A stretch of DNA of 64,000 nucleotides from DASVEG01 sp035540495 (GCA_035540495.1 DATLGL010000015.1:1-64000); one strand, 5' to 3'; counted from the stretch's first letter, positions 50,745 to 62,873 are shown. Numbers and translations are program-made. The notes: generated from the letters alone by a model not told the origin.

Positions 50745-51406
50745 CCCCTCGGTCCCTGCTCCCTCGCGAGCTGGGCCATCTTCGCGAAGTCGACGGTGAT
50801 GAAGATCGCCTCCGCCTCGGCCGTCACGTCGTCGCCGTGGAGCAGGCGGCCCGTCGTGAAGATCTTGCGCCCTTCCACGCGATCGAGGGTGGCCTCGAAC
50901 CGCAGGTCGGCGTGCAACGGGGTCGGACGGCGGTAGCGGATCGTCAACGTGCCGGTCATCCCCGGGCGACCACCGAGCGACTGCGCCATGCCGAGCACCT
51001 CGTCGAACGCCGCCGCGATGAACCCGCCGTGCACACAGCCGGGCGGCCCCTCGTAGGCGCTGCCGAACCGGGCTGCCCCGATGACCTGGCCGTCGACCGT
51101 CTGCAGTTGCAACGGGGGGGCCAGCGGGTTCGCCAGACCGATGAGCGGGCTGTGATCGAAGAACGCGTGGGTGTTCCCGCTGTTGGCCGACTCCGCGAAC
51201 GATCCGTCACCGAATCCCTCGAAGCTGTGGCCCCGGTCGTAGCCCGCGAGCGACCCCGCGATCGCCTCCAGCTGCGCGGCGGCGTCCTCCAGGACATCGG
51301 CGGGCGCTTTCGTCGCGACGAGGCGCTCGATGACGTCACGCATCGCCGTCGCGAGACGGCGAGCCTGCGCCCGCTGAGGCGTCACCTCGCTCGGTTCGGG
51401 GCTCAT
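50741..51406 (-). CDS. PaaI-type hot-dog thioesterase
   Basis: 221 aa. The hot-dog domain (about 100-215) has the catalytic-region motif GPPGCVHGGFIAAAFDEVLGMA and GTLTIRYRRPTPLHADLRFEATL. An N-terminal helical extension (about 1-80) precedes it. It probably hydrolyses aryl- or acyl-CoA thioesters. Its ATG overlaps the ExoIII stop by one base (TGATG), so it is translated after xthA. Confidence 0.87.
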   Translation of the reverse strand: MSPEPSEVTPQRAQARRLATAMRDVIERLVATKAPADVLEDAAAQLEAIAGSLAGYDRGHSFEGFGDGSFAESANSGNTHAFFDHSPLIGLANPLAPPLQLQTVDGQVIGAARFGSAYEGPPGCVHGGFIAAAFDEVLGMAQSLGGRPGMTGTLTIRYRRPTPLHADLRFEATLDRVEGRKIFTTGRLLHGDDVTAEAEAIFITVDFAKMAQLAREQGPRG

Positions 51407-52191
51407 CAGGTTTCCTCCAGGTCGACGTCGACGATCAGCGGCGCGTGGTCCGACGGCTGCTTGCCCTTCCGGGCGTTGCGGTCGATGAGCGCGAACGTCA
51501 CCCGCTCGGCGAGCGGGCGGCTCACGAGGACGAGGTCGATGCGCATGCCGCGATGGTTGTGGAAGTCGCCCGCGCGGTAGTCCCACCAGCTGAACAGCCC
51601 GGGCTCGGGATGCTGCTGGCGGAACGCATCCACGAGCCCCCACTCCTCGAGCCGGCGCACGGCCTCGCGCTCCGGCTCGCTGACGTGCGTGCCGCCGTGG
51701 GCGCGTCGCGGGTCCCACACGTCGCGGTCATCGGGTGCGACGTTGAAGTCACCGCAGACGACGACGTTGCCGGTCGGGTCGCACGTCGACTCCACGTGAC
51801 GGCGCAGCGCGTCGAGCCACGCCAGCTTCGCCTCGTAGTGCTCGCTGCCGACGCTGCGGCCGTTCGGCACGTACACGCTCGACACCCGGACGCCGCCGCA
51901 CGTCGCGGAGATCAGCCGGCTCTCGACATCCTCCGACTCCGCCTCGGACGAGAAGCCGGCGATCACGTCGACCAGCCCGACGCGGCTGAGGATCGCCACG
52001 CCGTTCCAGCGCCCGTCGCCGTGGTGGGCCCACTCGTAGCCGAGCGCGTCGAAGGCCATCCCGGGGAAGGCCGCATCGGCCAGCTTCGTCTCCTGCAGGC
52101 ACAGCACGTCGGGCTGCGCGTAGGTGATCCACTCCTCCACCCTGGGCAGGCGCGCCTTGAGCGAGTTCACGTTCCAGGTGGCGATGCGCAC
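51406..52191 (-). CDS. xthA: Exodeoxyribonuclease III / AP endonuclease
   Basis: 261 aa, GTG start. EEP nuclease fold with all key motifs: IATWNVNSLKARL, LCLQETKL (metal Glu), SVYVPNG, VVVCGDFNVAP (Asp, Asn), MRIDLVLVS and the catalytic SDHAPLIVD near the end. It cleaves DNA at abasic sites and degrades 3' ends. It lies in a divergent pair with the DsbA-like gene, 19 bases between starts. Confidence 0.95.
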   Translation of the reverse strand: MRIATWNVNSLKARLPRVEEWITYAQPDVLCLQETKLADAAFPGMAFDALGYEWAHHGDGRWNGVAILSRVGLVDVIAGFSSEAESEDVESRLISATCGGVRVSSVYVPNGRSVGSEHYEAKLAWLDALRRHVESTCDPTGNVVVCGDFNVAPDDRDVWDPRRAHGGTHVSEPEREAVRRLEEWGLVDAFRQQHPEPGLFSWWDYRAGDFHNHRGMRIDLVLVSRPLAERVTFALIDRNARKGKQPSDHAPLIVDVDLEET

Positions 52192-52198
52192 GGCGGCC

Positions 52199-52204
52199 CA
52201 TACT
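52199..52204 (+). promoter_or_regulatory. Candidate -10 hexamer of a leaderless promoter
   Basis: CATACT, 6 bases before the GTG at 52211; a less perfect match than the TANNNT sites, but in the same position and also without a Shine-Dalgarno sequence. Confidence 0.35.
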
Positions 52205-52210
52205 CGCGTA

Positions 52211-52813
52211 GTGGAAGCGATCGTCTGGTCGGACTACCTCTGCCCGTGGTGCTACGCCGGGCTCGACCGTACGGCGCGCCTGGAGGACATGGGCGTGCGG
52301 GTGACGGTGCAGCCGTACGAGCTCCATCCGGACATCCCGGCCGCCGGCTGGCCGGCGCGCGAGGGGCGAGGGCGCCGCCTCTACGAGCGCATCGCTGCGG
52401 AGTGCGAACAGGCGGGCATGCCCTTCAAGCGGCCTGAGCGCATCCCGAACTCCAGGCGGGCGCTGGCGACGTCGGAGTGGGTGCGGCGCAACGCGCCTGC
52501 GTCGCACCGCGCCCTGCACCACTCGATCTTCGAGGCGCTGTTCGTCGACGGTCGAGCCATCGACGACGCCGACGTCCTCGACGAACTCGTCTCGGCGGCC
52601 GGCGCCGACGCTGCGGCGTGCAGGGCCGCGGTCGAGGCCGGCGAGATGGACGCGGTGCTGGCCGCGTCGAGGGAAGCCGCCATCGACGCCGGCGCCACCG
52701 GTGCACCGTCGTGGTTGATCGACGACCGGGCCCTCGTCCCCGGGTTGCAGACCCCCGAGTTCTACGAGCGCGTCGTCACCCGTCTCCGCGACCGACCCCG
52801 CCCGCCGTCGTAG
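52211..52813 (+). CDS. DsbA-family (FrnE-like) thioredoxin-fold oxidoreductase
   Basis: 200 aa, GTG start. The active-site motif SDYLCPWCYAGL lies at residues ~8-19 (CPWC), followed by YELHPDIPAAGW, NSRRALATSEWVRR, and the cis-Pro loop ATGAPSWLIDDRALVPGLQ. No signal peptide, so a cytoplasmic FrnE-like dithiol oxidoreductase or related isomerase is more likely than a periplasmic DsbA. Confidence 0.88.
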   Translation: MEAIVWSDYLCPWCYAGLDRTARLEDMGVRVTVQPYELHPDIPAAGWPAREGRGRRLYERIAAECEQAGMPFKRPERIPNSRRALATSEWVRRNAPASHRALHHSIFEALFVDGRAIDDADVLDELVSAAGADAAACRAAVEAGEMDAVLAASREAAIDAGATGAPSWLIDDRALVPGLQTPEFYERVVTRLRDRPRPPS

Positions 52814-52824
52814 CCGCGGCGGGC

Positions 52825-52876
52825 CGGTTCTTGGAACGCCTGCGCCGAGACATCGGCGAGAGCGTTCCCAGAACCG
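52825..52876. terminator. Nested stem-loop between convergent genes
   Basis: A 15-bp stem with one mismatch (52825-52839 against 52862-52876) encloses a second perfect 6-bp stem (CGCCGA 52843-52848 / TCGGCG 52853-52858) with a GACA tetraloop. It fills the whole space between the DsbA-like stop and the stop of the opposing gene at 52877. No T-run. Likely a bidirectional terminator. Confidence 0.75.
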
Positions 52877-54526
52877 TCAGGACTTCTTGGCCGCCTTCTT
52901 CGCTGGCGCGGCCGCCTTCTTGACCGCAGCCTTCCTAATGGCGGCGGCTTTCTTCGCCGGTGCGGCCGCCTTCTTCGCCGTCGCCTTCTTGGCGGTCGCC
53001 TTCTTCGCCGGCTCGGCCGCCTTCTTCGCCGTCACCTTCGTCGCCGGCTCGGCCGCCTTCTTCGCGATCGCCTTCTTCGCCGTCGCCTTCTTGACGGTCG
53101 CCTTCTTCACCGGCGCCTTCGTCGCGGCCGCCTTCGTCGCCGGCTCGGCCGCCTTCTTCGCGATCGCCTTCTTGGCCGTCGCCTTCTTCGCCGGCTCCGC
53201 GGCCTTCTTCACCGGCTCGGCCGCCTTCTTCACCGCGGCCTTCTTCGCGGTCGTCTTCTTCGCACCCGCCTTCTTGGCCGCGGCCGGCTGTCCGCGCTCG
53301 CCGTCGCCCGCCGGCCCGAGGGGCAGCTCGGCCTGCTCCGGCTGCGCGGCGCCGTCGACGGCTGCCTCTGCCGACGCGGCCGCCTTCTTCGCAGCGCGCT
53401 TCTTCTTCGGCCCGGAGGCCTTCTTCGCCGGCCCGTGGTGCACAGGCTCCGGCGCCTCGGCGATCTCGGCTTCGACCGTCTCCTCGGTGGGCGCGCCGGC
53501 GACCTTGACGAAGCCAGGCAAGGACAGCTCGATGCCGCGGCGGGCGGCGTCGAGAGCCTGCACCACGAACTCGCGCGACTCGCCCTTCGTCAGCACCTCG
53601 CGGGCCGAACGCGGCGGCGGGTCCCCCATCGACGACAACGGGACGTAGCAGCGGGCGTCGCCCACGAGGACGAAGGCACCGTGGGAAGCGAACGACTCGA
53701 CCTCGGCCGTCACGGTCGTCCCGAGCTTGTGCTCCGCGATGAACTCGATGAACGTCAGCGGCTCGTTGAGCGTGGGCAGCTGCACGTCGCCCCCGCCGCC
53801 ACCGCCCGCGCCCCGACCGCTGCGACGCTTCCGGCGCTTGCGCTTCTTCTTCCCGCCCTCGTCGCCGCTGTCGCCGTCGTCGGGCGCTCCGACGTTCACG
53901 GCCTCCTCGGTCGCCGCGGCGATGGCATCGGCCGCCGCGCCGCCCGCAGCTCCGCCCGGGCCGGCCGCCGCTGACTTCTTGCCGCCCTTCTTGCGGCCGG
54001 GTCCGGGCGGTGGCGCCTTCGGAACCGGCATCGGCTGCGAAGCGTCCTTCGACCCGATCCGGGCGCGGGTGCGCTTCGCCTCCTTCACCGCCTCCCGCGA
54101 CTTCGGGCCGCGCACTGGCGTGCGAGCGACGAAGATCCAACCGACTCCCGGCACGGGAGTTCCTCCGATGAGGCGGCCCTTGTCGAAGAGCCAGTCGTGC
54201 TCGCCATGGAACTCCTGGAACGAGTCGTTCGACAGCACGACCGCTCCGGTCTTCTCCGCGATCCGGAGGAGGAAGGCGTCGCCCCGCCCGATCGCACCCG
54301 CGGGCGGGTACACGAGCTCGTTGTGGGCGGCCGCTTCCTCGAACATGGGCCGCTCGTCCTCCGGGATCCGGTGGGCGAACGTGGCGTCGACGACGACGAT
54401 CATCTCGTCGTCGGGATGCTCTTCGCGGTAGGCGCGCACGGCCTCGTCGAGCTGCAACAGGCTCGGCATCTGCCGCCCTTCGGTGGCGATGTTCGAGCCG
54501 TCTACGACGACGGTACGTGGTGACAT
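52877..54526 (-). CDS. NYN/PIN-type ribonuclease fused to S1 RNA-binding domain and histone H1-like KKA tail
   Basis: 549 aa from the ATG at 54526. Residues 1-135 are a Zc3h12a-like NYN (PIN-fold) nuclease with acidic residues D9 (VVVDGSNIA), D47 (VVVDATF), D83 (GRGDAFLL) and D101 (LSNDSF). Residues ~140-255 are a disordered Pro/Gly/Lys linker with a KKKRKRRKRR patch. Residues ~265-338 are an S1 OB domain (TAEVESFASHGAFVLVG, CYVPLSSM, GIELSLPG). Residues ~370-549 are Ala/Lys repeats (AKKATAKKA type) like bacterial histone H1-like proteins. RNA cleavage guided by S1 and a nucleic-acid-coating tail is inferred. Divergent from the HAD gene. Confidence 0.85.
   Translation of the reverse strand: MSPRTVVVDGSNIATEGRQMPSLLQLDEAVRAYREEHPDDEMIVVVDATFAHRIPEDERPMFEEAAAHNELVYPPAGAIGRGDAFLLRIAEKTGAVVLSNDSFQEFHGEHDWLFDKGRLIGGTPVPGVGWIFVARTPVRGPKSREAVKEAKRTRARIGSKDASQPMPVPKAPPPGPGRKKGGKKSAAAGPGGAAGGAAADAIAAATEEAVNVGAPDDGDSGDEGGKKKRKRRKRRSGRGAGGGGGGDVQLPTLNEPLTFIEFIAEHKLGTTVTAEVESFASHGAFVLVGDARCYVPLSSMGDPPPRSAREVLTKGESREFVVQALDAARRGIELSLPGFVKVAGAPTEETVEAEIAEAPEPVHHGPAKKASGPKKKRAAKKAAASAEAAVDGAAQPEQAELPLGPAGDGERGQPAAAKKAGAKKTTAKKAAVKKAAEPVKKAAEPAKKATAKKAIAKKAAEPATKAAATKAPVKKATVKKATAKKAIAKKAAEPATKVTAKKAAEPAKKATAKKATAKKAAAPAKKAAAIRKAAVKKAAAPAKKAAKKS
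52880..53290 (-). repeat. Coding tandem repeats of Lys-Lys-Ala type
   Basis: About 410 bases of imperfect 12- and 15-base repeats (GCCTTCTTC-type words on the plus strand) encode the KKA/AKKAT tail of the NYN-S1 protein. Repeats such as AKKAIAKKAAEPATK occur at least twice almost identically, so length variation between strains by slippage or recombination is expected. Confidence 0.85.
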
Positions 54527-54554
54527 TTGGACGCAAGTCAACCAGAGCCACGCC

Positions 54555-54560
54555 TACAGT
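54555..54560 (+). promoter_or_regulatory. Candidate -10 hexamer of a leaderless promoter
   Basis: TACAGT, 6 bases before the ATG at 54567. Identical to the hexamer before the UvrD2-like gene. Confidence 0.55.
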
Positions 54561-54566
54561 CGGTCG

Positions 54567-55196
54567 ATGCAGATCCGGGCAACGTTGTGGGACTTCGGCG
54601 GGGTCCTCCTGTCGAGCCCGTTCGAGGCGTTCAACCGCTACGAGGAGCGGACGGGCCTGCCCCGCGACTTCATCCGCGGCCTCAACGCCACGAACCCGGA
54701 CACGAACGCGTGGGCGAAGTTCGAGCGCAACGAGGTCGGGTTCGACGAGTTCTGCGACCTGTTCGAGGCGGAGGCCGAGGCGGCCGGACACCGCCTCGTC
54801 GCCCGCGAGGTGATGCCGCTGCTCGCCGGTGAGCTGAGGCCCCGGATGGTCGAGGCGGTGCGCCGGTGCAAGGCGGCCGGGTTCAAGACGGCGATGCTCA
54901 CCAACAACGTCGTCGGCTTCTCCAACAACGAGGCGCCACGTCACGGCGGCGTGCTCGACCTGTTCGACGCGATCGTCGAGTCGTCGAAGGTGGGCGTGCG
55001 GAAGCCCGACCCCCGGTTCTACGAGCTCGCGTGCGAGCAGCTCGGCATCGAACCGAGGGAAGCCGTGTTCCTCGACGACCTGGGCGTCAACCTCAAGCCG
55101 GCGAAGGCGCTCGGCATGACCACGATCAAGGTCGTCGACCCAGACGTCGCGATCAAGGAGCTCGAAGCGGTCGTCGGCGTCCCGCTGATCGACTGA
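54567..55196 (+). CDS. HAD-superfamily hydrolase, subfamily IA
   Basis: 209 aa. Motif I is LWDFGGVLLSS; the nucleophile is D9 but the second aspartate of the usual DxD is Gly (WDFGG), as in HAD-IA proteins of the haloacid dehalogenase/epoxide-hydrolase N-terminal type. Motif II TAMLTNN, motif III Lys in VGVRKPDPRFYELA and motif IV VFLDDLGVNLKPAKALGM are intact. The missing acid residue of DxD argues against classic phosphatase activity. It lies 3 bases upstream of the nucleotidyltransferase gene. Confidence 0.87.
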   Translation: MQIRATLWDFGGVLLSSPFEAFNRYEERTGLPRDFIRGLNATNPDTNAWAKFERNEVGFDEFCDLFEAEAEAAGHRLVAREVMPLLAGELRPRMVEAVRRCKAAGFKTAMLTNNVVGFSNNEAPRHGGVLDLFDAIVESSKVGVRKPDPRFYELACEQLGIEPREAVFLDDLGVNLKPAKALGMTTIKVVDPDVAIKELEAVVGVPLID

Positions 55197-55199
55197 GCC

Positions 55200-55796
55200 A
55201 TGGGTGACGAGTACGGCCCGTGGGTCCCCCTCGACCCGGTGGAGGTGCGCCGCATCATGCGCGACTTCCCGCACCCGTGGTGGATCGCCGGCGGCTGGGC
55301 CCTCGACATGTTCCTCGGCCGGAAGACCCGCGAACACGAGGACATCGACGTCGGTCTCTTCCAGCGCGACGCGGTTGCCGTGCGGTCGCACCTGCGCGAG
55401 TGGGACGTGCAGTGGGCGCTCGGCGGGTCGTTTCGCGCGTGGGAGCCGGGCTACGTCCCCGCCCCGGACGAGGACAACGTGTGGGTGCGGCCTGCGCCCG
55501 ACGCCGCCTGGGCCTTCCAACTGATGCTGAACCCGGGTGACGAGACGACATGGGTGTACCACCGCGTGCCCTCGATCACCCGGCCGTTCGCCGACGTGAT
55601 CCTGCGCACCGGCGACGGCATCCCGTACCTCGCGCCCGAGGTGCAGCTGCTCTACAAGTCGGGGTCGTCGATGGGGGTCCGCCCGAAAGACCAGGTCGAC
55701 TTCGACAACGTCGTCCCCCAGCTCGAGGACGAGCGCCGAACGTGGCTGCGGGAGTCGATGCTCCCGGGCCATCCGTGGGCCGAGAGGCTGCGCTGA
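55200..55796 (+). CDS. Nucleotidyltransferase-fold protein (lincosamide/aminoglycoside nucleotidyltransferase-like)
   Basis: 198 aa. Polymerase-beta-like minimal fold: WWIAGGWALDMFLGRKTREHEDIDVGLF (GGxAxD, then R-x-H-x-DID) at residues ~21-48 supplies the nucleotide- and metal-binding residues; a C-terminal YLAPEVQLLYKS helix follows. Members nucleotidylate antibiotics or are of unknown function. Resistance cannot be concluded from sequence. Follows the HAD gene in the same transcript. Confidence 0.8.
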   Translation: MGDEYGPWVPLDPVEVRRIMRDFPHPWWIAGGWALDMFLGRKTREHEDIDVGLFQRDAVAVRSHLREWDVQWALGGSFRAWEPGYVPAPDEDNVWVRPAPDAAWAFQLMLNPGDETTWVYHRVPSITRPFADVILRTGDGIPYLAPEVQLLYKSGSSMGVRPKDQVDFDNVVPQLEDERRTWLRESMLPGHPWAERLR

Positions 55797-55800
55797 GTCG

Positions 55801-59451
<3,651 letters not shown>

Positions 59452-59481
59452 ATCACCGCAGAGCCTACCCACCGACCCTCG

Positions 59482-59487
59482 ATTATC
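59482..59487 (-). promoter_or_regulatory. Candidate -10 element of kgd
   Basis: GATAAT on the minus strand (5 of 6 to TATAAT), about 30 bases before the ATG, giving a short leader of roughly 24 bases. No consensus -35 is seen at 17 bases. On the plus strand the same bases read GATTAT, 36 bases ahead of the acyl-CoA dehydrogenase start. Confidence 0.45.
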
Positions 59488-59522
59488 TGAGAGGATCCGA
59501 CGGTTCCGACCGGGGGGTGGAG

Positions 59523-60779
59523 ATGAGCATCGCGGACGACGTCAGGGCTTGGCTCGAGGAGCACGTCACCGACGAGATGACCCTGCGCGAGTACTGGGCA
59601 GCGCTGGCCGAGGCAGGGTGGGCGTTCCCGACGTGGCCGACGGGCTACGGCGGCCGCGACATGGCGCCGGGTGACGCGCGGCAAGTGGCCGAGGCGCTCC
59701 AGGCGGCGGGGGCGGTGGCCCCGCCGGCCGGGCTCGGTCAGATGATGGGCGCGCCGATCGTCCTCGAGCACGGCACCGAGGAGCAGCGTGATCGCTGGGT
59801 GCGCGACCTGGCCGCCGGCCGCGAGTCGTGGTGCCAGCTGTTCAGCGAGCCCGGCGCGGGATCCGACCTCGCGAGCCTCCAGACGAAGGCGGTCCGCGAC
59901 GGCGACGTGTGGATCGTCAACGGCCAGAAGGTCTGGACGTCAGGCGCCCGAACCGCGGACCGGGCGATGCTCGTGGCGCGCACCGATCCGGATGCCCCGA
60001 AGCACAAGGGCATCACCTACTTCATCATCGACATGGACCAGCCGGGCATCGAGGTCCGGCCACTGAAGCAGATGGACGGAGGTGCCTCGTTCAACGAGGT
60101 GTTTCTCACCGACGCCACGGTCCCCCACGACAACCTCATCGGCGCGCCGAACGTCGGGTGGATGGTGGCGGTGTCGACCCTCGCGTACGAGCGGCAGGGC
60201 ATCGGCGGTCGCGGCGGCGGTGGCATCGCCGCGGGCGCGCCGGGCGAGAAGAGCGGGTTGCTCGACGTCCCGATCGGCGAACTGAAGGAGCGAGCGCGAC
60301 AGGCGCGAGGCGAGCAGGCGGCCATGGCCGCAGCGACGGGCAGCAGCGCGATCTTCGAGCTCGCACGCGAGTTCGATGCGAACACCGACCCGGTCCAGCG
60401 CGACCGGATCATGCGGTACTTCACCCTGACCGAGACCCACCGCCTCAACCTGCAACGGGCCCGCGCGGCGACCGCTGCGGGGAAGCGGCCGGGGCCGGAG
60501 GTCTCGACCGCGAAGCTGACGACGTCGAAGATCGCCCACACGACGCGAGACGTGACCCTCGGTATCGAGGGAGCGCACGGGATGCTCTACGGCGACGATG
60601 CTCCCCACGGCGGCCGCTACCAGCAGATCGGCCTGCGGGCCCATGCGTCGTCGATCGCCGGCGGGTCCGACGAGATCCAGCGCAACATCATCGGCGAGCG
60701 CGTCCTTGGCCTCCCGAAGGAACCGCAGGTCGACCGCGACCAGCCGTTCAAGGAGCTCAAGGTCGGGACGCAGCGGTGA
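59523..60779 (+). CDS. Acyl-CoA dehydrogenase (FadE-like)
   Basis: 418 aa, ATG with GGTGGAG immediately upstream. FAD-dependent fold: WAFPTWPTGYGGRDM, CQLFSEPGAGSDLASLQTKA (FAD/substrate loop), GQKVWTSGA, LKQMDGGASFNEVFL and SIAGGSDEIQRNIIGERVLGLP. The classic Glu of MCAD (YEGTxQ) reads AGGSDE, so the catalytic base must come from elsewhere, as in many actinobacterial FadE proteins; a conserved YERQGIG segment in the middle is a candidate region. Coupled to the hot-dog-like gene by GTGA. Confidence 0.92.
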   Translation: MSIADDVRAWLEEHVTDEMTLREYWAALAEAGWAFPTWPTGYGGRDMAPGDARQVAEALQAAGAVAPPAGLGQMMGAPIVLEHGTEEQRDRWVRDLAAGRESWCQLFSEPGAGSDLASLQTKAVRDGDVWIVNGQKVWTSGARTADRAMLVARTDPDAPKHKGITYFIIDMDQPGIEVRPLKQMDGGASFNEVFLTDATVPHDNLIGAPNVGWMVAVSTLAYERQGIGGRGGGGIAAGAPGEKSGLLDVPIGELKERARQARGEQAAMAAATGSSAIFELAREFDANTDPVQRDRIMRYFTLTETHRLNLQRARAATAAGKRPGPEVSTAKLTTSKIAHTTRDVTLGIEGAHGMLYGDDAPHGGRYQQIGLRAHASSIAGGSDEIQRNIIGERVLGLPKEPQVDRDQPFKELKVGTQR

Positions 60780-61654
60780 CCGACACCACGACCACCGAGC
60801 TGCGAGGTGACCTGCGCACGCCGCGCAACGGTGCGCAGGGCATCAAGGGCAGCATCCACGACGACGCCACCGCCCAGAAGCTCGGGCTCCGGGGAGGAAC
60901 GGTCGCAGGCAGCGTCCATCTCGACGTGCTCGTCCCGCTCGCGCTCGAGCTGTTCGGGCCCCGCTGGTTCGAGACGGGATCGGTCTCCATGGCGTTCAAG
61001 AACGCGACCGTCGACGCAGAACCTGTCCGTGGCATCGCGGCACGGCCGACCGGCGGCTCCGACCAGCACGTCGCCGCGCGCATCGAACGCGAAGACGGGT
61101 TGCTCGTCGCCGAAGGCACGCTCGGCATCGGGTCGCCCGCGCAGCCGTCGGCGCTGCGCGCGCTCGACCACAACCGCTTCGCCAACGGCGAGCTGCGCAT
61201 CCTCGACGGTGTGCGGGCGGGCGACGCGATCCCTCCGAAGGAGATCACGATCGATGGCGAGCGCCAGGAGCGGCTCGTGGCCACCGACGGCATCGTCGAC
61301 CCGCTCGACTGGTACGCCGGCGAGTCGCCGTGGGGCGGGCCGGTCGCGTCGATGCAGACCGCGGTCCACCACCTCTACACGTTCGCGGCGAACCACATCG
61401 GCAGCCAGACCGTGAGCACCCGAGGCGGCGGGGTGGGGCTCTTCGGCTGCATCGAGGTGGCGCACCTCGCCGGCCCCCTCTTCCTCGATCGCACGTACTC
61501 CATGGCGGGCGTGGTCCTCGGCGTCGGCCAGAGCCCGAAGACGGAGTACGTCTGGTTCGAGACGACGGCGACCGACGACACCGGCGCGGCGGTCGCGTCC
61601 ATGGTCATGCAGCTCCGGTGGATGAAGGCGTCGTCGCCTCTGTACGCCTCTTGA
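60776..61654 (+). CDS. Hot-dog-fold-like (MaoC/thioesterase-like) protein
   Basis: 292 aa, GTG start overlapping the dehydrogenase stop. LRGGTVAGSVHLDVLVPLALELFGPRWFETGSVSMAFKNATVD at residues ~38-80 has the outline of a hot-dog dehydratase/thioesterase helix and strand; a second similar unit (VHHLYTFAANHIG, EVAHLAGPLFLDRTYSMAGVVLGVGQS) follows. The usual MaoC D-x4-H pair is not clear, so hydratase activity is unproven. Context with an acyl-CoA dehydrogenase suggests acyl-CoA metabolism. Confidence 0.65.
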   Translation: MTDTTTTELRGDLRTPRNGAQGIKGSIHDDATAQKLGLRGGTVAGSVHLDVLVPLALELFGPRWFETGSVSMAFKNATVDAEPVRGIAARPTGGSDQHVAARIEREDGLLVAEGTLGIGSPAQPSALRALDHNRFANGELRILDGVRAGDAIPPKEITIDGERQERLVATDGIVDPLDWYAGESPWGGPVASMQTAVHHLYTFAANHIGSQTVSTRGGGVGLFGCIEVAHLAGPLFLDRTYSMAGVVLGVGQSPKTEYVWFETTATDDTGAAVASMVMQLRWMKASSPLYAS

Positions 61655-62873
61655 GCGACGAGGTGGCGGCGAAGCCGCCGTCGATCCGGCAGCTGGCGAT
61701 GCCGATCTACGCGCCGACGTTCCTGTTCTCGGTCGGTCAGGGCGCGGTCATCCCGATCGTCGCCCTGGCCGCGAAGGACCTCGGCGCCTCCGTCGCTGTC
61801 GCGGGATCGATCGTCGCCCTGCGCGGGATCGGCACGCTCCTCTTCGACATCCCGGCCGGAGCCGTGGTCGGCCGTCTCGGCGAGCGCAAGGCGATGACCC
61901 TGGCGACGACGCTCCTCGTCGTCAGCCTCATCGGGTGCATCGTGAGCACGTCGGTCCCCGTGTTCGCGCTCTGCATGTTCCTGATGGGGTGCGGCTGGTC
62001 GGTGTGGCTGCTCGCCCGGCTCGCGTACGTCACCGACGTCATGCCGCCGACCCTGCGTGGCCGCGCGTTGAGCACGCTCGGGGGGATCATGCGGATCGGC
62101 AACTTCGTCGGCCCGTTCCTGGGCGCGCTGCTCGTCACCGTGCACGGCGTCGATGCGACGTACGCGATCCACATCGTCCTCGTGATCGCCGGATGGGCGG
62201 TGCTGGTGTCGGTGCCCGAGCCGGACGGGCCGGGCCTCGACGCGGCGGAGGTCGCGGCACACGGGCCGATCCGCTTCCGGGCCATCGCTCGCGACCACCG
62301 CCACGTGTTCCTCACCGCGGGCATCGGCGCGATGAGCCTGAGCGTGCTGCGGGCGTCGCGTCAGGCGGTGCTGCCGCTGTGGGCGTCGGCCATCGGGCTC
62401 GATGCCGCCGCGGTCGGGATCATCTTCGGCATCTCCGCCGCCATGGACATGACCCTCTTCTATCCGGCCGGCTCGGCGTCCGACCGGTTCGGACGGAAGT
62501 TCGTCGCGGTGCCATGTCTGACGGTGCTCGGTGCGGCGTTCCTCCTCCTCCCCCTCACCCACTCGTTCCTCACGATCGCAGCCGTCGGCGTCCTGATGGG
62601 GTTCGGCAACGGGATGGGCGCCGGGATCGTGATGACGCTCGGCGCCGACTTCTCGCCGGCGATCGGGAGGGCCGAGTTCCTCGGCGTGTGGCGGACCGTG
62701 AGCGACATCGGCACCGCCGGCGGGCCCCTCGTCGCCGCCGCGATCGCCGGGGTCGCGACGCTGGGCGCGGCGTCGGTGGCCGTCGGCGCGCTCGGCATCG
62801 CAGGGGCCGCGGTGGTCGCGCTGCGGATGCCCGAACCGCTTCGCCGAGACCCGCAAGTAGCCTCGACGCAACC

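Noticed and set aside
52880..53290. Regular short repeats resembling a CRISPR or minisatellite array
   Set aside because: The repeats are 12-15 bases without spacers and stay in frame as Lys/Ala codons; they are the KKA tail of a protein.
55200..55796. Antibiotic resistance gene
   Set aside because: Only the nucleotidyltransferase fold is visible; substrate cannot be inferred and the context is chromosomal, not a resistance cassette.
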